NCBI GenBank assembly: GCA_033557465.1
Contig: CM066035.1
Span: forward strand, 907,587,309-907,651,308
Direction of reading: 5' to 3'
Origin: Ichthyophis bannanicus
Lineage: Eukaryota > Chordata > Amphibia > Gymnophiona > Ichthyophiidae
Length of the DNA stretch: 64,000 bases
Of this stretch, positions 30,956 to 40,944 are shown one piece after another (position 1 is the stretch's first letter; each line of letters starts with the position of its first letter). The position numbers were made by a program, and so were the translations under genes. The notes under the pieces were generated by a model that made no database searches, was not told where the DNA came from, and saw nothing but the letters and a program-made list of their open reading frames with translations.

Positions 30956-31745
30956 ACATGGATGGGCACAGTGAGTTAGAAGGGAGATGCTGGTTGCAGG
31001 GGGGGAATAGGGAGGCAGCGGGGATAAGATTAAGAAGGGGGGCTAGGGAGATAGAGATACTGGACATGAAAAGGGACATAGGGAGAAGCAAGGAGGGGAG
31101 ATGGAGTGGTGATGTTGGCCCGGGGGTTATAGGGAGACTATGGGAAAATGCTGGACTTGGGGAGGTGGGACAGAGGGGAGATGCTAGACACAGAGTAATA
31201 AGGGGAGAAGGAAATGCAGGACATAGGGGTAATAGGGAGAGAGATGGGAGAAGATGGACGTGGGTAAATAGGTTGAGAAAGAGATGGAGAGATGCTGGAC
31301 ATGGGAGTAATAGGGAGGGGATTGTATAGTATGGAAATGGGGTAGATGCTAGTTGCAGGGGGATAGGAAGGGAGAGAGCAGACATGGAAGGAAAGAGAGA
31401 GCAGTGGTACTGGATGGAGTGAAAGAGAGAGGCAGAGATAGACACACACACTGGATAGAGAGTGAGAGATGTTAGACATGGAGGGGGAGAGAGAGTGAGC
31501 AAAAGACTAGGGAATAATGGACCATGAAAGAAGAGCTGGGGAATGGAAGGACTGGGGTGAAGGCTGAAAAGCAGTAGGTAGATGACGTAACAAAGAGGGG
31601 GATTGAGAACTGGATAGTAATTAGTAGTGAAATCTGGGTGGACAGAGAGAGTGAAATAAATGTAAGAAAGCTGAAAGGAAAAAATTCAAAATACAAGATG
31701 GAAAGAAGTGAAGAAAACAAAAGGAGAAACAAGAAATGGCATATG
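30956..31745. repeat. GA-rich degenerate minisatellite
   Basis: Nearly 800 bases of purine-rich plus strand built on loosely repeated units of about 35-45 bases (GGGAGATGCTGGACATGGGG-like with GTAATAGGGAG). Open frames on both strands arise from the repeat and are not genes. Confidence 0.7.
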
Positions 31746-31784
31746 GACTAGAGACCGTAGAGCTAAGAGAACACAGAAGAAAGC

Positions 31785-32150
31785 AGAAGCCTCAGATCAG
31801 GACCAGCATGATCGGAGAATAAAATGGTCAGACAACAAAGGTAGAAAATATAATTTATTTTCGGTTTAGTGATTGAGCTTTAGACAATATTTATATCTGA
31901 CACAGTATGGGGAACTGCATCTTTTATTTCTCTGGTGTTGCACCTCTTGTGGAATCTGTCGTCTTGGGATTTTAGTTTAATTTTTGTCTACATATTCTTA
32001 TTTTTAAGTTAGGTTGTGGTCACTTATTCTGTACTTGGTGAGGGTCTGTGTTCTGAGTATGTGACTGATGCCAGGCATTCTGTTAACATGGTGTTTGTAT
32101 GTACGGATCTGTACTATAGTAATTTGATTTGTTCAGCACAATCCAATCCA
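31785..32150 (+). repeat. Direct duplication, copy 1
   Basis: Aligned in the same orientation with 32550-32925. Shared words include AATGGTCAGACAACAAAGGT, ACTTATTCTGTACTTGGTGA and TCTGTTAACATGG. Function unknown; no open gene. Confidence 0.85.
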
Positions 32151-32249
32151 GCCTTTGAATTTATGGCTACCAGAATTAGTTTTTCACATTATGTATCTTC
32201 CTTCTTCATCGATAATCTGGTCATAGCAAAATAAATCTGATGTGAATAT

Positions 32250-32465
32250 ACTTAAAATGGTTTGACTGGGGGGCTGTGTAAGTGGATTTTCATTAATCAA
32301 ATTTAATGTTTATTATGTTTGTTTTATTGTAACATTTGTTTTACTAAATTGTATGTTATCACTTATCGCTTATCAGACTTGTGTATGTGTATGTTTGGAA
32401 GCCACCTAGGGTTTTAGATGGGTGGCATATACATTTTAAAATAAAGTATACTAAAATTTTTGCCA
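32250..32465 (+). repeat. LINE-like 3' tail
   Basis: GGAAGCCACCTAGGGTTTTA, GGTGGCATATACATTTTAAA and TAAAGTATA look like the 3' end of a LINE. It lies between the two duplicated blocks. Confidence 0.45.
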
Positions 32466-32549
32466 CAGTGAATCTCTGTACATGGCTCTGAATCATCCTC
32501 ATGCCATCCCTGGGGGGAAGCAGACAGGGGGGGCACTGGGAGGTGGAGG

Positions 32550-32925
32550 AAAGCAGAAACTTCAGATTGGGACCAGCATTATCAGAGAATAAAATGGTCA
32601 GACAACAAAGGTAGAAGAGAATTTTATTTTCAGTTTAATGATCGGACTTGGTGCTATCTTTATATTTTATAAAGTACAGGGAAATGCATCTCTTTCTATT
32701 TCTCTGGTATTGCACTGTATGCAGAATCTGGCTTCTTGAGATTGCAGTTTAATTTTTATCTACATGTGTTTATTTTTAGGTTACGGTCACTTATTCTGTA
32801 CTTGGTGAGGGTCTGTGTTCCGAGCTTGTGGCCAAGACCAGGTGTTCTGTTAACATGGCGTTTGTATGTAGGGATCTGTACTGTAGTAATCTGAATTGTT
32901 CAGCTGTCCAAATAGGTGTTTGGAT
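32550..32925 (+). repeat. Direct duplication, copy 2
   Basis: Second copy of 31785-32150, diverged by substitutions and small indels. Confidence 0.85.
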
Positions 32926-34020
32926 CTTCCAGGGCCCACTGTAGTATTTACAATGATGCTTTTTTTTTTAATGGACTTCTTATGTGAGTTTTGGAAGTTG
33001 ATGCTGATATGGTATGGTATGGTATGGTAGATTTGCTCTACAGATCCTTATTGACTTTGCTGTAGGGTTTTGTATTAGTTCACAATATGCCTGGTACTGG
33101 AGAATGTTTGTTGTCATTGTTAATGAGATGATCAGAATCAGATTTTTTTTTAAAGATATTGAGTTCTGTGGGTGAATGTCGTGGTTCTGCTCTGCATCCA
33201 CAGTTGAACGGGGTTCTGTGAATGCAAAATATATGTTCAAAAAGAAAAAGCAAGAACAATAATACTTTTTATAACAACAAAATAAGAAAGAGCTATAATT
33301 TGGTGTTATAAACTGTGCTGTGGTTCTCGCTCTTTCTTTTAAAAAGTTCATTGGTGTGCGAACATTTTGCATTTCCTCCACAGTATCTAATATGCCCTTT
33401 TGGTTTGGTTCAGTCCCTGACTGGAGTTTTGAGAAAGACACCCCCCACCCCCGCTCCGTGGGGGGGGGGGATGCAGGTGGTGACATCTCATCCCTCGCCT
33501 CAGGCAGCAGATTACCGTGAGCTGCCCCTGTTGAGGCATAGTACACCATACAAACCTGCGTTCTTATATCCCCACCCTCCTTTATCTTTCTTCTCCTCTC
33601 TTCCTCTGCCTTAATACCGCCCCTCTCCTGACCCCTTTTCCCTCCTCCAACTGCTATCCAACATCATTCCCTATTTCAAAACGTTTTGGAATAGTTATAA
33701 CCTTGCCCTTAAAGTTTGACAAATCTAAACTACATGGAACATCTTCAAACTGAGCCCAATTTCTCTTCTTACCACCTTCCAGACTATACATCACCTGAAA
33801 TAATTCCTTATTTTTAGATTTTTATTTTTCCATTTCTCTAATTCATTCATTGCCAATATATATGTTCTTAAGTGTCCTAATCGTATCATTGTAACTCTTT
33901 TTTGCTCCCACCTACAATCTTCCCTATGTACCCTCCCCCCCTTTTATCCACCACCTCCGTTCATGATGTCTCCTCAATTCCTCTGTGTATCGGGGCTTAC
34001 ATTTTCCTGGATAGATTACA
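32926..34020. other. Unrecognised, no gene
   Basis: Contains a short (ATGGT)n run at about 33010-33029 and a C/G-rich stretch at 33440-33470. Between 33640 and 34020 it may continue the decayed L2 to its right. No supported gene. Confidence 0.5.
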
Positions 34021-34025
34021 ACTTT

Positions 34026-34415
34026 TCATTTTGGAATCACTTTGTCATTTAGTGATCTCATGTTTTTCATCCATTCACTTCGTTCTTCCTCAATTGATAA
34101 TCTCTTTCCTACCAAATCCATTTCCCCAAACATATGTATAAAATATTTTTCCACTAATTTCCTTACATGCCTCACTATCTTTGGCTTTTCTGGCTTCTCA
34201 TATACACCCTTTAATGGTGCGACTATGATATGTTCTTCATAGTAAAAACTCTCCTGTGCATTCATCTCATCTGGTATTATACTTAAATCTAAAACATGAC
34301 CTGCTTCATGAGTTGTCATGTTAATAACCAGACTTAAATCTTTTATCTTCCTATTGCCACTCAGTGCTGATGAGGAAGCCTGCAACACAATCAAATCTGA
34401 ACATAGGTTCTCCAA
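34026..34415 (-). pseudogene. L2-like endonuclease fragment
   Basis: A minus-strand frame of 129 codons. NMTTHEAGHVLDLSIIP is the conserved block near the end of L2 endonucleases (THxxGHTLDLIF). The rest (VRHVRKLVEKYFIHMF) fits the linker to RT. Both ends are missing. Confidence 0.65.
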
Positions 34416-34429
34416 ACAGCCAAGCCAGC

Positions 34430-34575
34430 AAGTCTGTGCAGCAGGAAGCCCTATTATCCTGGTACCTGCGTCTTGCGCTCAACCACTTGTAATCAGGAAA
34501 GAGAATAAGTCGTCTTGGAAATGGAAACAATGAGTAAGGTGATCAAATCTGAAAATAACAAAAAAATTATTCAAT
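34430..34575. other. Unrecognised spacer
   Basis: Short stretch without a recognisable repeat or gene, between the L2 fragment and CR1 relics. Confidence 0.4.
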
Positions 34576-34960
34576 GTTAAATTACAAGAGGATTGTGAGA
34601 AATTGCAGCTGTTAGTGTAGCCGGGTTTAAAAAAGGTTTGGACAAGTTCCTAGAGGAAAGGTCCATAAACCATTATTAAAGAGAACCCAGAATAGCCAGT
34701 GCTTGCCCCAAAACAAACATTATGGAACCTGTGTCTTTTGGGGAAACTGTTAGGTACTTGTGACCTAGATTGGCCACTGTTGGAAACAGGATACTGGGCT
34801 TGATGAACCTTGGTCTGACCCAGTATGGCATATCTTATGTTCTTATCTTCCTAATTGTAGATGAAATGTAATGGGAACAACTGCAAAGTGATGCACGTGG
34901 GGAAAATAATCCAAACTATAGCTACATGATGCTAGGTTCCACATTAACAAGGTCATTTTA
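34576..34960 (+). mobile_element. CR1 RT fragment split by a CR1 3' tail
   Basis: The words for EDCEKLQ (34590-34607) and CKVMHVGK (34880-34905) belong to one CR1 RT. Between them (34608-34867) sits a second CR1 3' end: the C-terminus [21 protein letters not shown] stop, and the tail TTGGCCACTGTTGGAAACAG to CTTATGTTCTTA. AATTGCAG before and AATTGTAG after may be the target duplication. Confidence 0.75.
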
Positions 34961-35134
34961 TAAACCTTTTTTTGTGCGTAAGCTGCTTCTTATAAAATTA
35001 GATCATGCCTAAAAGTATGGACACCACAAAGACGTGTAGTAGTAGACTGGGCGTACTGAGGGGAGGAGTTTGATGGAGCATGGGTGGAGTCATGATTTCT
35101 GTGCATATTTTATAAAACTTATGGGGGGATAATT
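34961..35134. repeat. Unclassified repeat with TTTTATAAA ends
   Basis: Bounded by GGTCATTTTATAAACC at 34963 and ATTTTATAAAACTTATGG at 35108. It may be a small DNA transposon; non-coding. Confidence 0.35.
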
Positions 35135-35500
35135 AAAGGCATTTACACGGTTTGCAGAGCCATGCTGCTGAATATCCGTGGGTGCCGCCGTTACACACCC
35201 TGCTTAGAATTGGGGTGTACTGGGGGTGCTCCAGGGCAGCATCTGTCCCCAGCTTGGCAGCGGTGATATTGAGACACTGCCCTGTTAGCGCCACGTTGCA
35301 AAAGTCAGGTGCAGTAAAGACTGGCTAACCAGGCAGTGGCTGAATATCACTGCTGCCCGGTTAGCTTTGCAGCAGTCTGGGCAGCCTGGATATTCAGTGC
35401 TAGGGTCCGGATGTGGCCTTGGTATTAAATATCTTGGTTTTATGTTCAGCACTGGCGGGCAGCAGTGCTAGCTGGTAGCACTGAATATGGAGCCCTACAT
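35135..35500. repeat. Dispersed repeat with GATATTCAG-type ends
   Basis: Related to 28906-29245: shared words include CCCGGTTAGC, GCAGCCTGGATATTCAGTGC and AGGTGCAGTAAAGA-like stretches. No coding capacity. Confidence 0.5.
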
Positions 35501-35588
35501 ATTTTTGTTCATGCCTTTCCAGTGGTAGTTCAAGATGAGTTACAGTGAGGTACAGTATTGTAGGCATTTCCCTGCCGTCAAAGCGTTT

Positions 35589-36220
35589 GGGGCATGTTTA
35601 TTAAAGTGTGGCAGGAATTGTGGGGTTAGCATGCAAAATTCACGAGTTCCTTCTGCGACGGAGCCCAGCGGCCATGGTAGACACAAGATGTGGTGGCGCT
35701 ACATTACCACCACCATGCTAGTTGCATCACTGGCAGGGTAGTAGTTAGTGCATGTGGTTACACCGCACGTCGGTGAAAGGAAAGGTACAGGCAGGTTTAT
35801 AGGGCAGCGGGGGGCAAAGGAAACACTGTGGACAGTAGGAAGTGTGCCCCAAGCACACATTCAGGAAGGTCTCAGCTGGCTAGAATGCAGAGGGGGTTCA
35901 TATTTCCTAACACATGCATCCAAACCATACAGATGGAGCCTGCAAGCATGGCTAGTGCAGCTAGCACTTGGTCAGAGGTTGGTATTAGCTATACCCGTGT
36001 TAGCGGTGTGTTGTGCAACTAGCACATGACTACCGTACCTGTCCCACCGTATGCTCTGAATCTGCCCCATCTACACCTTAACCCACTTATTCACACGCTG
36101 CTTGGCCAGCACGGGTTTTTTAGCGTGGTCACCTTTGGGCCGTGTGTTCCTTGCTACCACTTGGCCCAAATGTGTGCCAACCGCGTGCTAACGGCTAACG
36201 CACATTAGTAAACATGCCCC
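35589..36220. mobile_element. MITE with GGGGCATGTTTATTAAAG ends
   Basis: Inverted ends: GGGGCATGTTTATTAAAG at 35589 and TTAGTAAACATGCCCC at 36205-36220. The interior is rich in GCTAACGC-like words and non-coding. Open frames across it are short and unrelated to known proteins. Likely Harbinger-type. Confidence 0.75.
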
Positions 36221-36256
36221 TTAGTGTGTAAAGTATTCACATACATGTGATGTGAA

Positions 36257-36388
36257 GTGGGGGAATAGCCTAATGGTTAGAGCAACAGGCTGGGCACCAG
36301 AGAAGCCAGGGTTCAAATGTTACTGTTACTCCTTGTTGCCGTGGGCAAGTCATTTAGCTCTCCATTGCCTCAGATACAAACTTAGGGG
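36257..36388 (+). repeat. tRNA-derived SINE with MIR-like core
   Basis: The head has RNA polymerase III box A (TAGCCTAATGGTTAGAG) and box B (GGTTCAAATG) at tRNA-like spacing. The core GGGCAAGTCATTTAGCTCTC with CATTGCCTCAG follows. No acceptor-stem pairing or tRNA 3' half is present, so it is not a tRNA gene. The plain strand equivalent at 38521-38757 shows an L2-like 3' tail. Confidence 0.75.
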
Positions 36389-36750
36389 CATGTTTACTAA
36401 AGTTTTAGTTTAGTTTATTTGATATACCGCCTATGGTGAGTGGCAGCTACGCAGTTAAGGGAGTTACATTCAGGTACTATATGCATTTCCCTTTCCCCAA
36501 AGGGCTCACAATCTAAGTCCATACCTAAGGTAATTGAGGGTTAAGTGGTTTGCCTCAGACCACAAGGAGCCTCAATGGGGCTTAACCCCACATTAAATGC
36601 GCTTGCCGGTTAATTGCACTGGGATGCTTCTCACCGCACTAACAGCCGGGGAAAATGCTAGGTACACCCCCTCACAGCTAACGTGGGTCCCATCCCACAC
36701 TAATTTTTCATCCCTAATGCACGCTGCTCCTGAGCAGTGTAAATGTCGAT
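36387..36750. mobile_element. MITE split by a SINE/L2-tail insertion
   Basis: Starts with GGGGCATGTTTACTAAAG. At about 36406 an L2-type tail and SINE core on the minus strand intervene (TATACCGCCTATGG…, GTTAAGTGGTTTGCC…), to about 36588. MITE-like interior then resumes (ACATTAAATGCGCTTGCCGG…). The right end was not found. Confidence 0.5.
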
Positions 36751-36879
36751 GCCTTCAAGGTAGACGCGATTTCTGCAGTATTTGTGCCAGTAATTTATAA
36801 AGACACAAGTGCCTATGTTTCTTTATAAAACTGGCACTTTCCTACCCAATTAATCTAGGCAACCTATTATAAACCGAGG

Positions 36880-37295
36880 GACCAATATTCAGTTGGGCGT
36901 GCTATGTCCTGTGTTGGCACATAGCCCGCCATCCATCTAAGCTGGATTTTCAATGCCGTTAGACATATGCGGCCCTGGCATTGAAAATCTGGTTATCACC
37001 GCACAATCCGGAAGCTACAGAAGCTAGCCGGATAGCATCGATTTTTGATCTACACGGTTAGCTCCATTGCCTTAAAGATAGGTGAGGGTTTTCCATGCCT
37101 ATCTTTAAAGTGCCGAGGACTAACCGGGTAGCATCAAATCGCTGCTACCCGGTTAGCACTTGCCTCTGCCCCCACGGATAGCATTTGGGCGCGTTAGGAA
37201 CTTAACCAGGATTTTCCAAAGGTACTTCCCATGTAGGTGCCTTTGGAAAATCCCAGTTACGGCATTTACACATGTAACCGCCTTTGAAAATCGGG
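36880..37295. repeat. Palindrome-rich non-coding repeat
   Basis: Begins CCAATATTCAGTTGGGCG and holds several inverted word pairs (CCTATCTTTAAAG / CCTTAAAGATAGG, TACCCGGTTAGC / CTAACCGGGTAGC, TTTTCCAAAGGTAC / GTGCCTTTGGAAAA). Probably a fold-back DNA transposon. Confidence 0.5.
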
Positions 37296-37299
37296 CTCT

Positions 37300-37915
37300 T
37301 ATCCTATAAAAGTCAGCACCCAGGCAAAGGATCTAGGAAAATATATGAAATCCTCTGCTCAGTGAGTGACAGTGGTCACAAAAGCTAATAGAATGTTAAG
37401 AACGTTTAGGAAAAGAATAGAGAATAAAATCAAGAATATTGTAATTCTTGTGTCACTCCATGGTACTGATTGCACCTTGAATATTATGTGTGTTTCTGCA
37501 TCTTTGCTTCTCAAAAGAAATACAGCAGAATTAGAAAAGGTATAGAGAAGAGTGACCAATATGATAACGAGGATACAACAAATCTCCCGTTTAGAAAGGC
37601 TAAAAAGCTCACAGCTTTTCCGCATGGAGAATAGACAGAAAAGGGAAGGAGATATGATAGAGGTCTTTAAAATTATGAGTGAAGTGAAAGGGGGTGAATG
37701 CAGACTGATTATTTAATCTTTCATACAGTACAGAGACATGGGGACATGCCATGACATTACAGAATAGTACAGTTAAAAGCAAATTGGAGGAAGCTTCTGA
37801 AGGCATCTTGCTGTTGTCTGGGATCCTGCCAAGTATTTGTGGCCTGGATTGGTCACTTTTGGAAACAGGATACTGATCTTGATGGATCTGATCCAGTGTT
37901 GCATTTGTGTTTGGA
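37300..37915 (+). pseudogene. Old CR1 3' end (RT C-terminus)
   Basis: Words for RMLRTFRKRIENKIKNIV, CTLNIM, LEKV…RRVTNMITRI and GDMIEVFKIM follow the C-terminal CR1 domain, with several stops. The end resembles the CR1 3' tail (GATTGGTCACTTTTGGAAAC, GATACTGATCTTGATGGA). Much more diverged than the other CR1 copies. Confidence 0.7.
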
Positions 37916-38520
37916 TGCTTCAGAGACCAAGATCTGCCTACATTTGCAATGCCATTAGGTCACAGGCGCTCTTACACTCATTTATCTTAGTCTTCCTGAC
38001 CCCATTGTCTGCCATGGATTCACAAGGCCTGATCGTCTAGAGTAGTTGCAACTGGTGTGCAGCTGCAGACCATGGCTGCCAGGGGGTTAACAGGACTGAT
38101 ACCTTGCTGAGCCAAACAGGTCTTCGGAAACTACTAAGGCATTATGTATTTGACCTAACAGTATGCAGGGATCCTGCACTCTACAGAGCTGAAAGTGGAT
38201 AGTTGCTGAGTGCATCTTCTCTGTCTTTTGCACATGAGAAGTGACAGTCTTGGTAGGTTGATAGTTGATTCTTACTGGGGTTTGGCAGATAGCATGGACA
38301 CTAGCAGAAGGGGATGGCTACCATGCATAGAATGGTCTTCTCTCACTTCTAAGCCAAAGCCCAGATCTGGTTTTAGTGGCTGATGTGGAACACAGCACTG
38401 GCACCTGTTTTATTCTTGGAGCATTTTGTTGGGCTGCAGACTGAGGCATATTATGTGAAGTGCTCCCTTCAGTGGAAGGCAATCAGACACAGAGCCTCCT
38501 GGGCAAGACAGTTTGTGGCT
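37916..38520. other. Unrecognised, no gene
   Basis: About 600 bases without an open gene or a repeat I recognise. Confidence 0.5.
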
Positions 38521-38757
38521 TGTACATATTTTTAAATTTATTTTATACCACTTTATCATGTCAATCAAAGTGGTTTACATTGTAACTTAAACTTGGTAAT
38601 GTACATTAAACAGGGACATTGATAACTTGGATTTTTCTGAGCAATGGAGGGTTAAGTGACTTGCCCAAGGCCACAAGGAGTACTAGAGGGAATTGAACCC
38701 TGGTCTCCTGGTTCCCAAGCCAGTGCTCTAATTATTAGGCTACTCCTTCATGCCAGA
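38521..38757 (-). repeat. Complete tRNA-SINE with L2-like tail
   Basis: Read on the minus strand from 38757: box A (TAGCCTAATAATTAGAG), box B (GGTTCAATTC), the core CTTGGGCAAGTCACTTAACC, then a 3' end that is an L2-type tail (ATGTAAACCACTTTGATTGA, GGTATAAAATAAA). The tail implies mobilisation by L2 enzymes (established for MIR-type SINEs). Confidence 0.8.
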
Positions 38758-38869
38758 TAAATAAATAAATATTCTTAAATGGAGTGGACAAAATCAACCA
38801 TTAGTGCGGGAGAGAAGAGAATTGTGATCATTGGAGGTATATCCTCCAGAATAGGATACAATATTTTAG

Positions 38870-39100
38870 GTGAGGTCTCACCTTCAACTCTACTGCTCTC
38901 AGTCCTATACCTTGATTCCTTAAGTGCATTTTCAATATTTTTATTTTTTAATGGAAGTTTGTGTTTAAATATTTTATGTTATGGACTGTGTTATTGATGT
39001 AGTTAAGTTTTTATTCATTTTTATGTACATTATGTTGTAATCCACCTAGGTTTATATAGTGCAGAATAGAAATGCATTTAAATAATTAATAAATAAATAA
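38870..39100 (+). repeat. LINE-like 3' tail
   Basis: TGTTGTAATCCACCTAGGTT, ATAGTGCAGAATAGAAATGC and an ATAATTAATAAATAAATAA run. The part upstream has no protein match. Confidence 0.5.
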
Positions 39101-39109
39101 CCGTTCTAC

Positions 39110-39765
39110 TTTTATGCTCCCTTCTTTCAAGGGGCATCCAGGTCGCTCGCTCCCCTGGCTCTCCACTTGAACAGTCCACTCTGAGCTTCCAATCCAATCC
39201 AGGGTTTTATAAGAGTCCCCAACAAGCAACCTTCCAAACACCACAACTATCAGGAACGTGTTCCAGTTGTGTGAGTTCCCCTATAGTCCAACACTTAGAC
39301 ACTGTTTCTATTTTAACAACAGTGCCATGTTGTGCCCTTAATTCAAAAGTGCAAAAACAAAAATAAGCATCCATATGCAGTTCCTTAGCAGTGCAAGAAA
39401 ATCCTTTGTGTCTCTCCTGGAAGTCCCCAAGTAGAAAGCACTTTTCCCATCACCTCCGGCACATGAACAGTCTTCCTTGTGTTAGTAGCAATGTTGCAGG
39501 ACCCCACAGCTCTACCAGCTGTGGTTGCAGCCCTCCCTCCCTTTATTCAGATTTCATTTTACTCCTGAACATCCCCATGGGCTGATCCATTAACTGCTTC
39601 AAGAGCAAGTACCTCTGTAGGTTCGGAAGACTCTTGTTCTTCAAATGCTATAGCTTCCATCGGCTCTTCCAGTTCTGCTTCTTCCTCTCCTTCAGTCTGA
39701 AGTCCAGGGCCATTTTCACAGAAAGGGCCAGGCCACCCCTCCCCCTTCCAGCCTCCCTTTGGTTC
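39110..39765 (-). other. Possible fourth LTR-like fragment
   Basis: On the minus strand an acidic frame reads LEEPMEAIAFEEQESSEPTE before a stop, followed within about 40 bases by AATAAA. The PM-E block and the closely following poly(A) signal recall the ORF ends at 21450-21520 and 46000-46070, but the MDCS motif is absent. The assignment is tentative. Confidence 0.3.
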
Positions 39766-39769
39766 TAGG

Positions 39770-39965
39770 GAATAATTATTTATTTAACTGGGGGAGGGAG
39801 GGTTATACCGTCTTTCTACAAGTCAAGATGGTTTACAAGTAACTCAGTGTGATAACAGGAAACTTAAACAGTGGTGCACATTTCAGCGAACATATTAAAC
39901 ACATTGTAACAGAAGCTATTCTCATCAGAGTTAATGAACTATGTACATATTGTGTTGAAGTGATA
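39770..39965 (-). repeat. L2-like tail (minus)
   Basis: TTATTTATTTAACTGGGG followed by GTTATACCGTCTTTCTACAA and GGTTTACAAGTAACTC is the complement of an L2-type 3' end. Confidence 0.6.
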
Positions 39966-40530
39966 TAAACTGCATGATGCCAAATGTGTGTATTATATAC
40001 GCGGAGTTGATGTGCAAGTTATTTGTCTTTTGTTGCTGGGCCATAGTATTCTGTGATTAAGAGGGTTTTCAAGAATGTTCTGAAGTCTTGCAATAGTTGA
40101 ATGTCTCTTATTTGTGGAGGAAGTGCCTGATAAGCCAGGTATACTGGGCTTTGTCAAAAACTTGCTGTGTTCTGATTGACTGTCTCCTCGCCTTTCAAGC
40201 CGGTGGCATAGATTTAGCTTTCCTCCTTTCTGGAGGCCACGCCAGGTTTTTGTCAGACCTGCAGCCTCGAGGCTTTCCCTGTGGCCGCAAAGGTCCCTAG
40301 ACTATCGCAAAGGGACGCTCTCTTTGGGTCTTACCTGGCTGATCATCACATTATCTTTTCTTCTGTTTGCACCTTTGCCATTCTGACTGCCCTTCCTGTG
40401 TCTCTCAGCTTTTCCAGATATTCTCTGTTATCCATTTCTTTCTGGGATCCTTTGTACCTTTCAAATGCTAATCTTTTTTGCCCTTACATTTGCCCCAGCC
40501 TCCTTTGGAAAACCTTGTGAGTCTCTCTTG
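39966..40530. other. Unrecognised, left flank of family C
   Basis: Pyrimidine-rich sequence directly left of the DIRS C terminus. Nothing recognised in it. Confidence 0.5.
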
Positions 40531-40690
40531 TTCTCCAGGACCAAGCAGGAAGTCAGTCCTCACATATGGGTGTCATCGGCGCCGATGAAGCCCCAGCGGA
40601 GCATTTCCCCAGCTTTCCATGAAAGCCTTTGGGAATGCTGGCACGCATGCGCGGTTCCCTTCCCGCCTAAAGGTGTCATCTTACCTCAGT
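40531..40690 (+). repeat. Left inverted terminal repeat of C
   Basis: CTCCAGGACCAAGCAGGAAG, CACATATGGGTGTCATCGGC and CGGAGCATTTCCCCAGC are found inverted at 49251-49420. The segment up to GGTGTCATCTTACCTCAG is mirrored at 47605-47620. Confidence 0.85.
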
Positions 40691-40944
40691 CTCTTTTTTT
40701 CCGAGAAGCCCACCGGACGTGTGTCCTGTTCTCCCGGATAAAAGTGATTTTTTCTTTGGCGATTTTTCACTATTTTTCTCCGGTTCGACGCCGGTTCCTA
40801 TCCCGCCGGGTTCGGTACACTGGTATCGAGCCCGTTTATTTTCTTTTTCAGTTTTTGCCCTTCATGGCTGGCGTTTGCGCCCCTTTTTTTCGTTTTTCCC
40901 TGGAAGGCCGGTCTTTTGAACTCGCAGGGGCTCATTTTTCCCCG

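Noticed and set aside
30921..31732. Open frames of 86-193 codons on the minus strand and 123 on the plus strand
   Set aside because: They come from the GA-rich minisatellite; composition is low-complexity and no domain is visible.
36257..36388. A tRNA gene
   Set aside because: Only box A and box B are present, without a cloverleaf 3' half; a MIR-like core follows, so it is a SINE.
40097..40520. Short frames just left of the family C element
   Set aside because: Under 80 codons, no similarity, and partly in pyrimidine-rich DNA.
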